A stretch of 64,000 nucleotides of DNA, taken from the NCBI GenBank assembly GCA_902778625.1, contig CACYYM010000005.1:124001-188000 (forward strand), read 5' to 3'. A program made the position numbers and the translations under genes. The notes beneath the pieces were generated by a model. The model was not told the origin of the DNA, did not search any database, and was given only the letters and a program-made list of their open reading frames with translations. Positions within the stretch are counted from its first letter, which is position 1, and the number at the start of each line of letters is the position of its first letter. Below are positions 18,601 through 24,477 of the stretch, piece by piece. Source of the stretch: an uncultured Bacteroidales bacterium. GTDB taxonomy: Bacteria; Bacteroidota; Bacteroidia; Bacteroidales; Bacteroidaceae.

Positions 18601-19574
18601 GCTCCGCAACCTATGGCGTTGCCTTTGCTGCCGAGTTCAACGGCCCCTGCTACGTGATGCTGCTCTCCGAGCCTGCCGTCGTTCCCGGCTTCTACATCAC
18701 AAACAGCAGCTACGCCTACGACTCTATGACGAACGGCGACGGCAGTGCCAAGAAGTTCGCGAAGGGCGACTGGTTCAAGCTCACCATCACGGGTTATGAT
18801 GCCGACGACAATGAGACCGGCTCGAAGGAGTATTACCTGGCCGACCTCCGCGATGAGGCTAAAGCCTTCATCATCAATGACTGGCGCTACGTCGACCTTT
18901 CTTGCCTCGGCCAGGTTGCCAAGCTCGGCTTCGCTCTGAGCAGCAGCGACAACGGCGCCTACGGTATGAACACGCCCGCCTACTTCTGCTTCGACAACTT
19001 CGGTGCTGAAGGCACGGAGGTTCTGCCCGAAGGCAACGTGCTCCTCGTCTCTTCGATAGGCTATGCTACTTATGTGGCTCCGAAGGATGTGGGCTTCTCC
19101 GAGGCAGAGGTTGAAGCATATGCTGTAACAGAGTCAACTGTGGAGGGTTATGTGCACTTGACACCTGTCACTGAGGTTCCTGCAGGCGAGGCTATTCTCG
19201 TGAAGGCTGCTGAAGGTGCTTACGTTATTCCTGCTGCCCAAACGACTCCTGCTGCTCTGGAAGGCAACCTGCTGAAGCCTGCAGTGGAGGATGTGACTGC
19301 CGATGGTACTCAGTACATCCTTGCAGAAGGCACTGAAGGTATTGCTTTCTATCAAGCTACATCAGGAACAACTATTGCTGCCGGCAAGGGTTATCTCGAG
19401 ATAGATGGTTCTGCTGTTAAGGCATTCCTCTTCGACGACGGCAATGCAACTGGCATCGACGATGTTAACCAAAACACCAACCTCAATGCACCCATTTACA
19501 ACGTTGCAGGTCAGCGCTTGCAGAAGATGCAGAGAGGTATCAACATTATTGGTAACAAGAAAATACTCAAATAA
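15630..19574 (+). CDS. Large surface protein with two DUF4465 domains (BtuH-like, B12 locus)
   Basis: A 1314-residue secreted protein: signal peptide (1-21), a long beta-rich N-terminal region of unknown fold (about 25-690, with a PEST-like DUF4430-type stretch not excluded), two DUF4465 domains (about 701-910 and 928-1137), and a C-terminal region ending IYNVAGQRLQKMQRG, a cell-surface sorting-type tail. DUF4465 proteins recur in BtuB operons of Bacteroidetes, and as I recall the B12-binding BtuH proteins are of this kind. I therefore infer corrinoid capture at the cell surface. The two domains are nearly identical in DNA and protein (681-bp period, no indel). The gene follows btuG by 184 bp containing a 22-bp array and is followed at once by a small peptide gene. 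Confidence 0.8.
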   Translation: MKKYLLSILGLTMLATSNVFATEVTVTMNAKSKLIQSLVNIATSESVSVGEPTSNKYTFEAADGSYLLTATAGDGETVSGTIQLDIDADHTAFTIYSPEVRVKNTDWVYGTDYSLNLLVTTKEGQTVNTTMGEYTSGNKMFLVFDGNTYYLDLVPSEARQAEGYLPVSYTGTVNFNNTIQAEAPMGYAYSVTVPAGATCFIGTKSAHFVKFKEVAPESITDGGTVYNYILADKQQYNYRVMQEGKLTQAGIFTMSGDETKRPVLAFTDADMEARSPKAIDHDVTSNGGYNVGDLFLNINPAGFLQLSSVGDTYDILPMRNWELTNSTTANYFIEPDFHFTVVNLNGETDESVVKVENELLTAVGEGTAIVLVTYDGIHLDYYNNSATSSSFAGGNDWGAIWPENTGAFVVTVGQQATGIVPNMTINKEYLSTVTPWGGGDPIDTKLSMENVDAEFDVLYYLDTEDGFSYTFTPEGVSSVTLARPVIGETMASYTGFSSEGVTDNGDGSYTLLLTEGRNIVCLTNAEGKSVYQVMTAKPCHRDIKVGDEVVEIVKPGDAVTVQYSGLYHPAGKLAGIHNFQGFLDYKKPAEGVSVTKGRGNQYTMAANAAPQAVTFTVPDDWSAKTIELADGVMCISGFGDPIGNHRATSKTTGRAPNFTAIQQNAVFGRVPTVKVAVDVPSIPPAVATFEDVTDVTEPVDGHMSVGTEEDDDREFFVSGDYAFASGCMHDWDYWYWFGYANRADNSYATLDDQWNNIVGGGYDGSATYGVAFAAEFNGPCYVTLLTEPAVVPGFYITNSSYAYDSMTNGDGSAKKFAKGDWFKLTITGYDADDNETGSKEYYLADFRDEAKAFIINDWRYVDLSCLGQVAKLGFALSSSDNGAYGMNTPAYFCFDNFGAEGTEVLPEKNVALPLEVATFEELEVPADGHMSVSTEEDDDRTEFVSGDFEFATGCMHDWDYWYWFGYANRVDTKYETLDDQWNNVVGGGYDGSATYGVAFAAEFNGPCYVMLLSEPAVVPGFYITNSSYAYDSMTNGDGSAKKFAKGDWFKLTITGYDADDNETGSKEYYLADLRDEAKAFIINDWRYVDLSCLGQVAKLGFALSSSDNGAYGMNTPAYFCFDNFGAEGTEVLPEGNVLLVSSIGYATYVAPKDVGFSEAEVEAYAVTESTVEGYVHLTPVTEVPAGEAILVKAAEGAYVIPAAQTTPAALEGNLLKPAVEDVTADGTQYILAEGTEGIAFYQATSGTTIAAGKGYLEIDGSAVKAFLFDDGNATGIDDVNQNTNLNAPIYNVAGQRLQKMQRGINIIGNKKILK
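17730..19038 (+). repeat. Tandem in-frame duplication of the DUF4465 domain
   Basis: Copies at 17730-18357 and 18411-19038 keep a constant offset of 681 bp (227 codons) throughout. The first third differs at scattered positions; the last 480 bp or so are almost identical even at third codon positions, which suggests recent duplication or gene conversion. Confidence 0.9.
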
Positions 19575-19575
19575 T

Positions 19576-19725
19576 ATGAAGTACATAAAACCAGCTGTTG
19601 AAATCAGTGAGCCTCAAGTTGTGCAGATGCTTGCAGAGAGTCTGCTTATCAGCAGCGAAACTGTAGATGGCAGTAAAGCCCTCACGAAGGAGGACGATGC
19701 CTGGGACATTTGGGGTGAGGACTAG
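19576..19725 (+). CDS. 49-residue conserved-type peptide
   Basis: The peptide begins MKYIKPAVEISEPQVVQMLA and ends with an acidic, Trp-rich tail, DAWDIWGED. It has no signal peptide and no transmembrane segment. Its start is one base after the stop of the DUF4465 gene, and a strong terminator follows, so it is the last gene of the locus. From general familiarity with Prevotella-type genomes, short proteins with this layout (basic start, LAxSL middle, VDG, acidic Trp tail) recur downstream of surface-protein genes; their function is unknown to me. The tight coupling and coherent sequence argue that it is real. Confidence 0.7.
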   Translation: MKYIKPAVEISEPQVVQMLAESLLISSETVDGSKALTKEDDAWDIWGED

Positions 19726-19756
19726 CTTCTCACATCCTATTATATAAAAAGAAAGA

Positions 19757-19776
19757 GGGAGAGCAATTGCTCTCCC
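19757..19776. terminator. Bidirectional intrinsic terminator
   Basis: A perfect 20-bp palindrome, GGGAGAGC-AATT-GCTCTCCC. Rightward it is followed by TTCTTCGTT; leftward by TCTTTCTTTTT. It lies between the convergent B12 locus and the nucleotidyltransferase gene. Confidence 0.85.
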
Positions 19777-19802
19777 TTCTTCGTTATGTAAGCTTTATAA
19801 GT

Positions 19803-20537
19803 TTAGTAGAGATCTGCAGGTATCCGCTGCTTGGCGTTCTCGAAGTCCTCGATTGTGTCGAGCTCGCATGAGAAGAGGTCCGTGACGTCCAGCACGCTGA
19901 AGGTAGAGCCCTTTGCAATGAGACGCAGGAATGCCAGTTCGTAGAACGTGTTTTCAAGGTGCTCCTCGTTCATCATACCGTCCAACTCCTTGTAGAGCGC
20001 CGTCGTATATGCCTTGCCCATTCGCTCGATGCCGAGACTTTCGCCGGCAGCCGAAGCAGGGTCGCATGTCTTGCTTATCTCGGTGATATCGCCATCTCCG
20101 TTCATCACGACCTTCATCTCCTCTTCCCCAAGTTCGTGACGAATCAGGGTGAGCACATTCTCGTGCTTATCTGCGAGGACGCGCTTCACGATTTGTCCGT
20201 CGTAGAGCAGGTCGCTGTCGAGGAGCAGAACCTCTTGTCCGTCGGCTTGCGGACGCGCCAGCCAAAGGGAATAGATGTTGTTGGTCGTCTCGAAATCCTT
20301 GTTGTGGATGAAACAGACGTCGATGCTCCCGCCATAAGTCTGCTCGACGAAATCCTCGATTTGCTCATGCAAGTAGCCTGTCACGATACAGAATTCGCGG
20401 ATGCCTGCCTTGATGAGTGCATCCATAGAGCGTTGCAAGAGCGTGCGTTCGCCCACCTTGAGGAGGCATTTCGGCGTGTGAAGTGTGAGCGGACGGAGTC
20501 GTGAAGCTGTGCCCGCAGCAAGGATGATGGCCTTCAT
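19803..20537 (-). CDS. LicC-like (phosphocholine cytidylyltransferase-type) nucleotidyltransferase
   Basis: A 244-residue nucleotidyltransferase with the N-terminal signature LAAGTASRLRPLT...PKCLLKVG and the metal-binding DSDLLYD segment. The closest family type is the LicC group, which activates phosphocholine and related small phosphate or phosphonate compounds with CTP; a sugar-1-phosphate substrate cannot be excluded. It starts one base after the stop of a PLP-dependent enzyme, and both are divergent from a CDP-alcohol phosphatidyltransferase gene. Together this suggests it makes a CDP-activated amino-alcohol head group. Confidence 0.8.
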   Translation of the reverse strand: MKAIILAAGTASRLRPLTLHTPKCLLKVGERTLLQRSMDALIKAGIREFCIVTGYLHEQIEDFVEQTYGGSIDVCFIHNKDFETTNNIYSLWLARPQADGQEVLLLDSDLLYDGQIVKRVLADKHENVLTLIRHELGEEEMKVVMNGDGDITEISKTCDPASAAGESLGIERMGKAYTTALYKELDGMMNEEHLENTFYELAFLRLIAKGSTFSVLDVTDLFSCELDTIEDFENAKQRIPADLY

Positions 20538-20538
20538 C

Positions 20539-21570
20539 TTAGAGGCATTTTTTGATGGTATCCACTACGGTCTGTATCTGTTCGCGGCGTCCGAGGGTGA
20601 TGCGCAGACAGTCTTCGAGGCCTTTGTCCGTCATGAACTTGATCTTGTAGCTCTGGTCGGCAAGCGCCTTCTGCAGTCTCTCCTTGATGGCTGTCGGGTA
20701 CTTGATGAGGATGAAGTTCGCCACGCTCTTATAGACCTTGAAGCCCGGCTTGTCGCCCAACTCTTTTTGGAAGAGCTGGCGGTCCCATTCCATCTCGTCT
20801 GCCACGCGGCGATAGTGGTCGTCGCTCTCGAGAGCCGCCAGCGCGACTGCCTCCGAGAAGCGGTTGTAGCCCAGATACTTGTTGCAGTAGCTGAGGAACT
20901 GGTCGTGGCCGGCGCCAATGAAAGCGAAGCCTACACGCAGGCCTGGCAGTCCGTAGAACTTGGAAAGTGTACGCGAGATGATGAGGTTGTTGTACTTGTT
21001 CACCAGAGGCGCGATGTAGTCCACATCGGTCGTGATGAAGGAAGCGTATGCCTCGTCCACCAGCACCATTGTGTCGGACGGGATGTTCTCCATGATGCGG
21101 CCAATCTCTTCGCTCGTCAGGCTGTTTCCCGTCGGGTTGTTGGGCGAGGCGAGGAGCAGCATGCGGGGGTGAATGCGATTAGTGTAAGCGATGACCTCGT
21201 CCACATTGTAGGCAAAGGTGTCGCCTGTCTCATAGAGTGGGTACATCTCGAACGATCCGCCACACTCGCCGGCAACTCTGTTGTAGTACCACCAGGAGAA
21301 CTCGGGGATGAGGATAGTCTTGTTGTCGCCCTCCATCAGGAAATAGTGGATGGCATTCTTCAGCATCTCCTCTCCGCCGTAACCCAGAAGCACCTGGTCC
21401 TCGGGAACATTGTAAATCTCACTCAGTCGTACACTTATGACACTCTTCTTCCCCTGGTCGTAGATGCGGGTGTAGAAACAGAGTGTGCGTGGGTCGAAGT
21501 TCTTTATCGCTTCGATGACCTTCTCGGAAGGCTCGAAATTGAATTCGTTTCTGTCTAAGAAATTCATCAT
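20539..21570 (-). CDS. PLP-dependent aminotransferase/decarboxylase, HisC/CobD-like
   Basis: A 343-residue fold-type I PLP enzyme. The cofactor lysine is in SRTLSKFYGLPGLRVG; SPNNPTG binds the cofactor and VDEAYASF holds its Asp. By sequence type it could be histidinol-phosphate aminotransferase, but there is no his operon, and it is coupled (1-base gap) to a LicC-like nucleotidyltransferase. Related enzymes include CobD-type threonine-phosphate and serine-phosphate decarboxylases and aminoethylphosphonate transaminases. I infer that it makes a phospho- or phosphono-amino alcohol for that enzyme. Start: Met-Met at 21570, after the promoter TAACTTTG (21602-21595); an upstream in-frame ATG at 21624 lies before the promoter. 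Confidence 0.8.
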   Translation of the reverse strand: MMNFLDRNEFNFEPSEKVIEAIKNFDPRTLCFYTRIYDQGKKSVISVRLSEIYNVPEDQVLLGYGGEEMLKNAIHYFLMEGDNKTILIPEFSWWYYNRVAGECGGSFEMYPLYETGDTFAYNVDEVIAYTNRIHPRMLLLASPNNPTGNSLTSEEIGRIMENIPSDTMVLVDEAYASFITTDVDYIAPLVNKYNNLIISRTLSKFYGLPGLRVGFAFIGAGHDQFLSYCNKYLGYNRFSEAVALAALESDDHYRRVADEMEWDRQLFQKELGDKPGFKVYKSVANFILIKYPTAIKERLQKALADQSYKIKFMTDKGLEDCLRITLGRREQIQTVVDTIKKCL

Positions 21571-21594
21571 CTTCTTTAGATTTATTTTGGCGTG

Positions 21595-21602
21595 CAAAGT
21601 TA
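21595..21602 (-). promoter_or_regulatory. Promoter -7 box, leftward head-group genes
   Basis: TAACTTTG read leftward, 25 bp before the Met-Met start of the PLP enzyme. Confidence 0.65.
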
Positions 21603-21675
21603 CGACTTTTCTATCGAACCACAAAGCAAAACGAAAAAAAACACGAAAGATGTGGCATAATTGGGAAAGAAGTTG

Positions 21676-21683
21676 TACTTTTG
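21676..21683 (+). promoter_or_regulatory. Promoter -7 box, rightward head-group genes
   Basis: TACTTTTG, 29 bp before the phosphatidyltransferase ATG. No good upstream TTG is visible at the usual distance. Confidence 0.65.
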
Positions 21684-21712
21684 CAGGTTGAACAAAGGTT
21701 ATAAAGTAGAAT

Positions 21713-22717
21713 ATGTTTCAAGACCTCAAGAAAAAAGTACAGGCGACGTTGAAGTCATCGGAGACCGAGGACTGGCTCGACTACCGAGTTGTGCGACCGC
21801 TCAGTTACCTTTGGGCTTTGCTCTTTGCCAAGCTCGACATGCATCCCAACACCGTCACCATCATTTCTATGATAGTAGGCGCTGCCGCCAGTGTCTTCTT
21901 CATGCACGGCAGTTTTTACTACGAGGGTTGGCACGGACTACTGATGAACATCATCGGCGTCCTGTTGCTCTGCCAGGCAGATATCTTCGACTGCACCGAC
22001 GGTCAGCTGGCTCGCATGACGGGCAAGAAGAGCCGCTTGGGCAGAATCCTCGATGGAATGGCGGGTTTTGTGTGGTTTGTGCCCATCTATGTCCTCTTGA
22101 TGGTGCGCTTCTACAACCACCATTCTTTGGAGTTTGGATGGCTTGGAATACCCGACACGGAACAGAACGCCATCATAGCAACCATCGTGGTTGTCTGCCT
22201 GGCACTCTATTCGGGCTTCGTAGGAATGGGCGGCCAGCAACGACTTGCCGACTACTACATCCAAGTGCATCTCTTCCTCCTGAAAGGCGAGAAAGGCAGC
22301 GAGCTGGACAACTCCGCGCAGCAGCAAAAGGTCTATGACGAGACGCCCAGCGAAGGCAACCGCCTCTGGAAGCACTTCCTCAAGACCTACATCAACTACA
22401 CACGCAAACAAGAAAAGGCGACACCCGAGTTTCAGAAACTGATGGCCGTGCTGCGAGAGAAGTATGGCAGTGCCGGCAACATGCCCGACCAGATTCGCGA
22501 GGAACTGCACCGCGAGTCGAAGGCTCTGATGCCGCTCAATGCGATGCTCACCTTCAACTTCCGCTCCGGCATGTTCTTCCTGTTCTGCCTCATCGACCTG
22601 CCCGTCTGCAACTTCCTCTTCGAGATAGTCTGCATGGGGCTCCTCACATGTTATATTAACCGTCGCCACGAAGCGTTCTGCCGCAGGGTTGCAGAAAAAG
22701 TAAGACTCGAAGCATGA
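21713..22717 (+). CDS. CDP-alcohol phosphatidyltransferase family membrane protein, altered active site
   Basis: A 334-residue integral membrane protein. The family motif is D-x2-D-G-x2-A-R-x8-G-x3-D-x3-D. Here D93, D96, G97, A100, R101, G110 and D114 are present, but position 118, normally the last Asp and catalytic base, is Gly (DGMAGFV). The enzyme would transfer a phospho-head group from a CDP compound to a lipid or glycan acceptor; the missing Asp may mean changed chemistry. It shares a divergent promoter region with the PLP enzyme/nucleotidyltransferase pair and overlaps the next gene by 4 bp. Candidate products, all inferred: ethanolamine-phosphoceramide, phosphatidylethanolamine, or a phospho-decorated glycan. 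Confidence 0.82.
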   Translation: MFQDLKKKVQATLKSSETEDWLDYRVVRPLSYLWALLFAKLDMHPNTVTIISMIVGAAASVFFMHGSFYYEGWHGLLMNIIGVLLLCQADIFDCTDGQLARMTGKKSRLGRILDGMAGFVWFVPIYVLLMVRFYNHHSLEFGWLGIPDTEQNAIIATIVVVCLALYSGFVGMGGQQRLADYYIQVHLFLLKGEKGSELDNSAQQQKVYDETPSEGNRLWKHFLKTYINYTRKQEKATPEFQKLMAVLREKYGSAGNMPDQIREELHRESKALMPLNAMLTFNFRSGMFFLFCLIDLPVCNFLFEIVCMGLLTCYINRRHEAFCRRVAEKVRLEA

Positions 22718-23751
22718 AGTGGAGCTGGAATAACTTCTTCTTTGTCCTCGGCATCGTGTGTGTCGTGGTGATGCTCTTCACGTTCGACGTCAGTTTTGTT
22801 GAGCTTTGGGGCCATATCTGCCGTGCAGGTCTGTGGCTCATACCCATCGTGGGCATCTGGATTGTTGTCTATGGCATCAATGCTCTCGCATGGATGTCGG
22901 TCATCCGAGGCAATACCGATCCCGACGAGGAAGTGGGCTTTTGGCGAATCTACAAGCTGACCATCACGGGCTATGCGCTCAACTATGCCACTCCTGTTGG
23001 CGGCCTCGGCGGAGAACCTTACCGCATCATGGAGCTGAGCAAGGATATCTCGAAGCAGCACGCCACCTCCAGCGTCATCCTTTATGCGATGTTCCACGTC
23101 TTTGCGCACTTCTGGTTCTGGTTCACATCCGTCTTCCTCTACCTTGCCCTTGCGCTGGTAGGCGACCTGCCATTCGATACGACGGTCGGCATCGTGCTTG
23201 GCATCATCGTGGTCTTCTGCCTGATTGCCTTCTACCTCTTTTATAGGGGATACAAGTATGGACTTGTAGTGAGGCTGATTCGCTGGTTGGGCCATCTGCC
23301 GGGGCTCGGAGGATGGAGCGACAGGTTGCTCAAAGCGCATGCAGAAGCCTTGCATAATGTCGATGCACAAATAGCAGCCCTGCATCAGCAGAGCCGCAAG
23401 AACTTCTATGCAGCCTTGGGCTTGGAGTACCTTTCGCGCATCGTGCAGAGTGCCGAGGTGCTCTTCATGCTCCTGCTTTTCGGCATAGATGGCGGCGGAG
23501 GGTTCGAGGGCATCACGCTCACCTTCTTGCACAGCATCCTCATCGTCTCGCTTACCACGCTTCTTTCGAACCTGATAGGCTTCCTGCCGATGCAGCTCGG
23601 CGTGCAGGAAGGCGGCTTTGCTATCTCCACGAAAGCAATGGGCTTGACCATCGAGCAAGGCTTCTTCGTCAGCATCATCTGCCGTGTCCGTGAAATCATA
23701 TGGATCATCATCGGCATCGCATTGATGAAGGTCGGCAATAAGCGAGAGTAA
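22714..23751 (+). CDS. Lysylphosphatidylglycerol synthase TM-region (UPF0104/YbhN-like) membrane protein
   Basis: A 345-residue integral membrane protein with about eight hydrophobic segments and the family segment NYATPVGGLGGEPYR (PxGGxGGEP), then PMQLGVQEGG near the C terminus. Family members lack the synthase domain of MprF and are thought to flip lipid intermediates. It overlaps the phosphatidyltransferase by 4 bp (ATGA), so it may move that enzyme's product across the inner membrane. Confidence 0.85.
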   Translation: MKWSWNNFFFVLGIVCVVVMLFTFDVSFVELWGHICRAGLWLIPIVGIWIVVYGINALAWMSVIRGNTDPDEEVGFWRIYKLTITGYALNYATPVGGLGGEPYRIMELSKDISKQHATSSVILYAMFHVFAHFWFWFTSVFLYLALALVGDLPFDTTVGIVLGIIVVFCLIAFYLFYRGYKYGLVVRLIRWLGHLPGLGGWSDRLLKAHAEALHNVDAQIAALHQQSRKNFYAALGLEYLSRIVQSAEVLFMLLLFGIDGGGGFEGITLTFLHSILIVSLTTLLSNLIGFLPMQLGVQEGGFAISTKAMGLTIEQGFFVSIICRVREIIWIIIGIALMKVGNKRE

Positions 23752-23851
23752 AGCAGAAGCGAATCCAATAATTTGTTTATGCTTTACCGAGTGCCCCTGA
23801 CCTCGAACGCAGTTCAAAGTCGGCAACAAACGAGAATAAAGCAGAAGCAAA
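23731..23851. repeat. Imperfect direct repeat of the gene end
   Basis: GTCGGCAATAAGCGAGAG (23731, last codons of the UPF0104 gene) continues into TAAAGCAGAAGCGAA. An imperfect copy begins at 23819 (GTCGGCAACAAACGAGAA then TAAAGCAGAAGCAAA). The 88-bp offset suggests a small tandem duplication after the stop. Confidence 0.75.
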
Positions 23852-23856
23852 CAAAA

Positions 23857-23884
23857 AGCTCCCACGTTTCACAACGCAGGAGCT
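23857..23884 (-). terminator. Intrinsic terminator of the sigma-factor operon
   Basis: Read leftward: AGCTCC, a two-base internal loop, CGTT, loop, AACG, GGAGCT, then TTTTTGTTTG. It lies 50 bp past the stop of the leftward 171-residue gene. Confidence 0.75.
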
Positions 23885-23934
23885 ATATGGCGCCGATATT
23901 AATTCTAAAACTAACTAACAAGTTTTTCCTGATA

Positions 23935-24450
23935 TCAGTCTTTAGGGTAAAGCTTCTTGAAGACTTCTGTCAGCGCCTCCACCTCGGGCAGCAATGCCTT
24001 CAGTTCGTCTTCGTCCTGGTTCCTGACGGCCGTCATGGCTTTCTCCAGCACATCCGTCAGTCGCTTGCAGTTGCCAGCGCCTGGCGACCATATTGTGGCG
24101 ACACGAATATGGTTCCCAAAGAAGTATGTTGTTCCGTCGAACCCAAGTCGATCGTCATTGAACATACATGTCTTGACAGCATGTTCAATTAAGTCAGCAA
24201 ACTTCAAAGCCGTGGCCTTGTCTGTCTTGACCTCTATAGAGTCCAACCTCAGTTTCGGCTCACCCGGCTCGGCCTCCTTCACCTCGCACCACTTCACCTG
24301 CAGCCGTTCGCTTTCCCCATAACCGTAATACACATACAGTGCAGAGGGGAAGCTGAATGAAGGGAATATGAGCATCTGCTGAATTGCTCTCTCGGACAGC
24401 CAAGTCCCGAAATACTTTTCTCCCCACAGCTTCTGCTGAGTTTGTGTCAT
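23935..24450 (-). CDS. Hypothetical protein, 171 residues
   Basis: A soluble-looking protein with no signal peptide or transmembrane segment. It is aromatic-rich in the first third (FPSFSFPSALYVYYGYG) and has an acidic helical C terminus (DEDELKALLPEVEALTEVF). I do not recognise a family. It lies 27 bp after the membrane partner of the ECF sigma factor and before a terminator, so it is probably the third gene of that operon. Its middle reads like a beta-sheet domain with KLRLDSIEV and VKTDKATALKFADLIEHAV segments. No function can be proposed from sequence alone. Confidence 0.65.
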   Translation of the reverse strand: MTQTQQKLWGEKYFGTWLSERAIQQMLIFPSFSFPSALYVYYGYGESERLQVKWCEVKEAEPGEPKLRLDSIEVKTDKATALKFADLIEHAVKTCMFNDDRLGFDGTTYFFGNHIRVATIWSPGAGNCKRLTDVLEKAMTAVRNQDEDELKALLPEVEALTEVFKKLYPKD

Positions 24451-24477
24451 AGGTTCCAGTTCATGTTCATAAGTTTT

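Noticed and set aside
19803-21570. Phosphonate (aminoethylphosphonate) activation operon of the PntC type
   Set aside because: The nucleotidyltransferase plus aminotransferase pair fits, but no PEP mutase or phosphonopyruvate decarboxylase is nearby. I kept it only as an alternative.
20539-21570. Histidine biosynthesis gene hisC
   Set aside because: No other his gene is near, and it is coupled to a LicC-like enzyme. A general HisC-like label is safer.
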